NCBI GenBank assembly: GCA_001017865.1
Contig: LATQ01000001.1
Span: 1,488,234 to 1,495,574 of the forward strand
Direction: 5' to 3'
Origin: Rhodococcus sp. IITR03
Lineage (GTDB): Bacteria > Actinomycetota > Actinomycetes > Mycobacteriales > Mycobacteriaceae
DNA length: 7,341 nt
The notes beneath the pieces were generated by a model that did not search any database, had not been told where the DNA came from, and saw only the letters and a program-made list of their open reading frames with translations. Positions 6,527-7,341 of the stretch are shown in pieces. Every line of letters starts with the position of its first letter. Positions within the stretch are counted from its first letter, which is position 1. A program made the position numbers and the translations under genes.

Positions 6527-7190
6527 ATGACCCCGGTCGGTACAGCAGCGCAAGCGCTGCGCCACATCGAACAGCTCCTCCACGATGGCGCTTACCGACC
6601 CGGCGATCGACTCCCCACCGAACGTGAACTCGCCGCGACGACAGGACTCGGCCGAGGTGCGATCCGCGAAGCCATGCGCCATCTCGTCGACACCGGCTGA
6701 TAACCCGGCACGTCGGCCGCGGCACGTTCCTCGCCCAGCCTCAACATCCCAACCTCGACGTCAGTAGCCCCAGCCCGGCCGACATCATGGCGGCGCGACT
6801 GACGATCGAACCGTCCCTCATGTCCGCCGTCGTGCTCGCCGCCTCCGGTCCCGATCTCGCCGAACTGGAACAGATCCTCCGCCACGGAGAACACGCGGCA
6901 TCGTCCGCGGAATTCGAACAGTGGGACATCCGCTTTCATCACGGCCTCGCCGCCGCGACCCACAACGAAGTCCTTATCGGCATCAGCCGCTATCTCATCC
7001 GCTGCCGAGAACAACCCATCTGGGCAACCTCAAGGAACGCACCTTCAGCACCATCACGCGCGACGCCTACTGTGCCGAACACACCGCGATCCTCGAGGCC
7101 ATCAAAGATCGTGACCCCGACGCTGCCGCCGAGCACATGCGTACCCATCTCCTCCACGTGCGACGAACACTGACCAAGAAGATGAGCTGA
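6527..7190 (+). pseudogene. GntR-family regulator, FadR subfamily with FCD domain (two frameshifts)
   Basis: Restoring two bases gives 221 residues, normal for FCD-type GntR regulators. The winged helix spans about 8-70: YRPGDRLPTERELAATTGLG, then RGAIREAMRHLVDTGLI and VGRGTF, the standard GntR signature. The FCD domain (about 85-215) carries the metal/ligand set D134 and H138 (WDIRFHHGL), H186 (AEHTAILEAI) and H208. These proteins usually sense carboxylic acids and repress adjacent catabolic genes. ATG 6527 has GAGAGG 5 bases upstream; ATG 6524 is equally possible. Frames break near C 6697, where the loss creates a premature TGA at 6698-6700 leaving only 57-58 residues, and at GGG 7022-7024. 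It is divergent from the catabolic block, its likely target. Confidence 0.92.
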
Positions 7191-7286
7191 TCTCGGGCGC
7201 AAGGAGGAAGCACGGTAGTCCTGAGCCGGCACACGAAAACCGTGCTGGTTAAGGATCGGCCTCAAAATTGATCTTGTTCCGACATG
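7191..7286. other. Short non-coding stretch between the GntR gene and the right repeat
   Basis: It begins with an orphan AAGGAGGA ribosome-site-like string (7201-7208) with no start codon in the following 15 bases. AGCACGG (7209-7215) can pair with CCGTGCT (7240-7246) across 24 bases, a weak possible terminator. No ORF is visible. The orphan site may mark a following gene lost when the mobile element arrived. Confidence 0.3.
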
Positions 7287-7341
7287 GGGGAGTGTCAGCT
7301 TTCCGGTGGATCCGGTTCTGGCGCATCGGTTTAGTTCTCAC
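7287..7341 (-). repeat. Right arm of perfect 55-bp terminal inverted repeat
   Basis: Exact reverse complement of bases 1-55, with the boundary at GGGGAGTGTCAG; the fifth G inward (7286) is where the two arms diverge. Because the same element end faces inward on both sides, the flanking copies must be inverted relative to each other, or the ends are the two tips of one palindromic structure. Confidence 0.9.

Noticed and set aside
1..7341. tRNA, rRNA, CRISPR array, riboswitch or replication origin
   Set aside because: No cloverleaf, regularly spaced repeat array, iteron set or conserved RNA motif could be seen by eye.
1..7341. Complete Tn3-type transposon with 55-bp inverted repeats
   Set aside because: The outermost bases (GTGAGAAC) are not Tn3-like and no transposase gene is inside. 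The repeat more likely belongs to elements lying outside the window.

Overview
The window is high-GC actinobacterial DNA, most like Rhodococcus or a close mycolate relative. The supports are a WhiB-family Fe-S regulator, GTG starts with strong AGGAGG-type ribosome sites, and strongly G/C-biased third codon positions. It looks like accessory DNA (plasmid or IS-bounded island). Its two ends are a perfect 55-bp inverted repeat (1-55 and 7287-7341), so it probably lies between two oppositely oriented copies of one mobile element. Exactly 55 bp is also a common assembler k-mer, so the window may be a whole contig cut at that repeat.

Layout. 56-302: non-coding DNA with a possible decayed serine-recombinase fragment. 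303-1181 (+): intact AraC-family regulator. Just after its stop is a rearrangement junction (about 1182-1199), into the broken tail of a minus-strand regulatory operon. That operon is a small DUF3263-like helical protein (1783-1538), a WhiB regulator (1545-1279), and the first ~28 residues of what looks like a TauE/SafE permease (1282-about 1199), joined by 8-nt and 4-nt overlaps. A nested palindrome (1850-1910) separates this from a minus-strand catabolic block. In transcription order the block is a fumarylacetoacetate-hydrolase domain fused to an alpha/beta hydrolase (6373-4720), a cytosolic metal-dependent amidohydrolase (4588-3306), and a Tat-signal lipoprotein of the metallo-beta-lactamase fold (3169-1959). 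A divergent GntR/FadR-type (FCD) regulator (6527-7190, +) faces the block across a 153-bp control region holding an 11-bp perfect palindrome.

How it may work (inference). The GntR regulator senses an acid or another pathway metabolite and controls the hydrolase block. The exported MBL hydrolase could open or trim the substrate outside the membrane, the amidohydrolase could act inside, and the FAH-ABH fusion could carry out two later hydrolysis or C-C cleavage steps. No oxygenase or transporter is present, so the substrate cannot be named.

Caution. All four catabolic-block genes are broken as written, by six single-base losses in all, each in or beside a short G/C run. Restoring one base at each site gives full-length proteins with all catalytic motifs. 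The uniform pattern suggests base-calling error more than decay. These genes are typed pseudogene because that is what the letters show; reconstructed lengths are stated.
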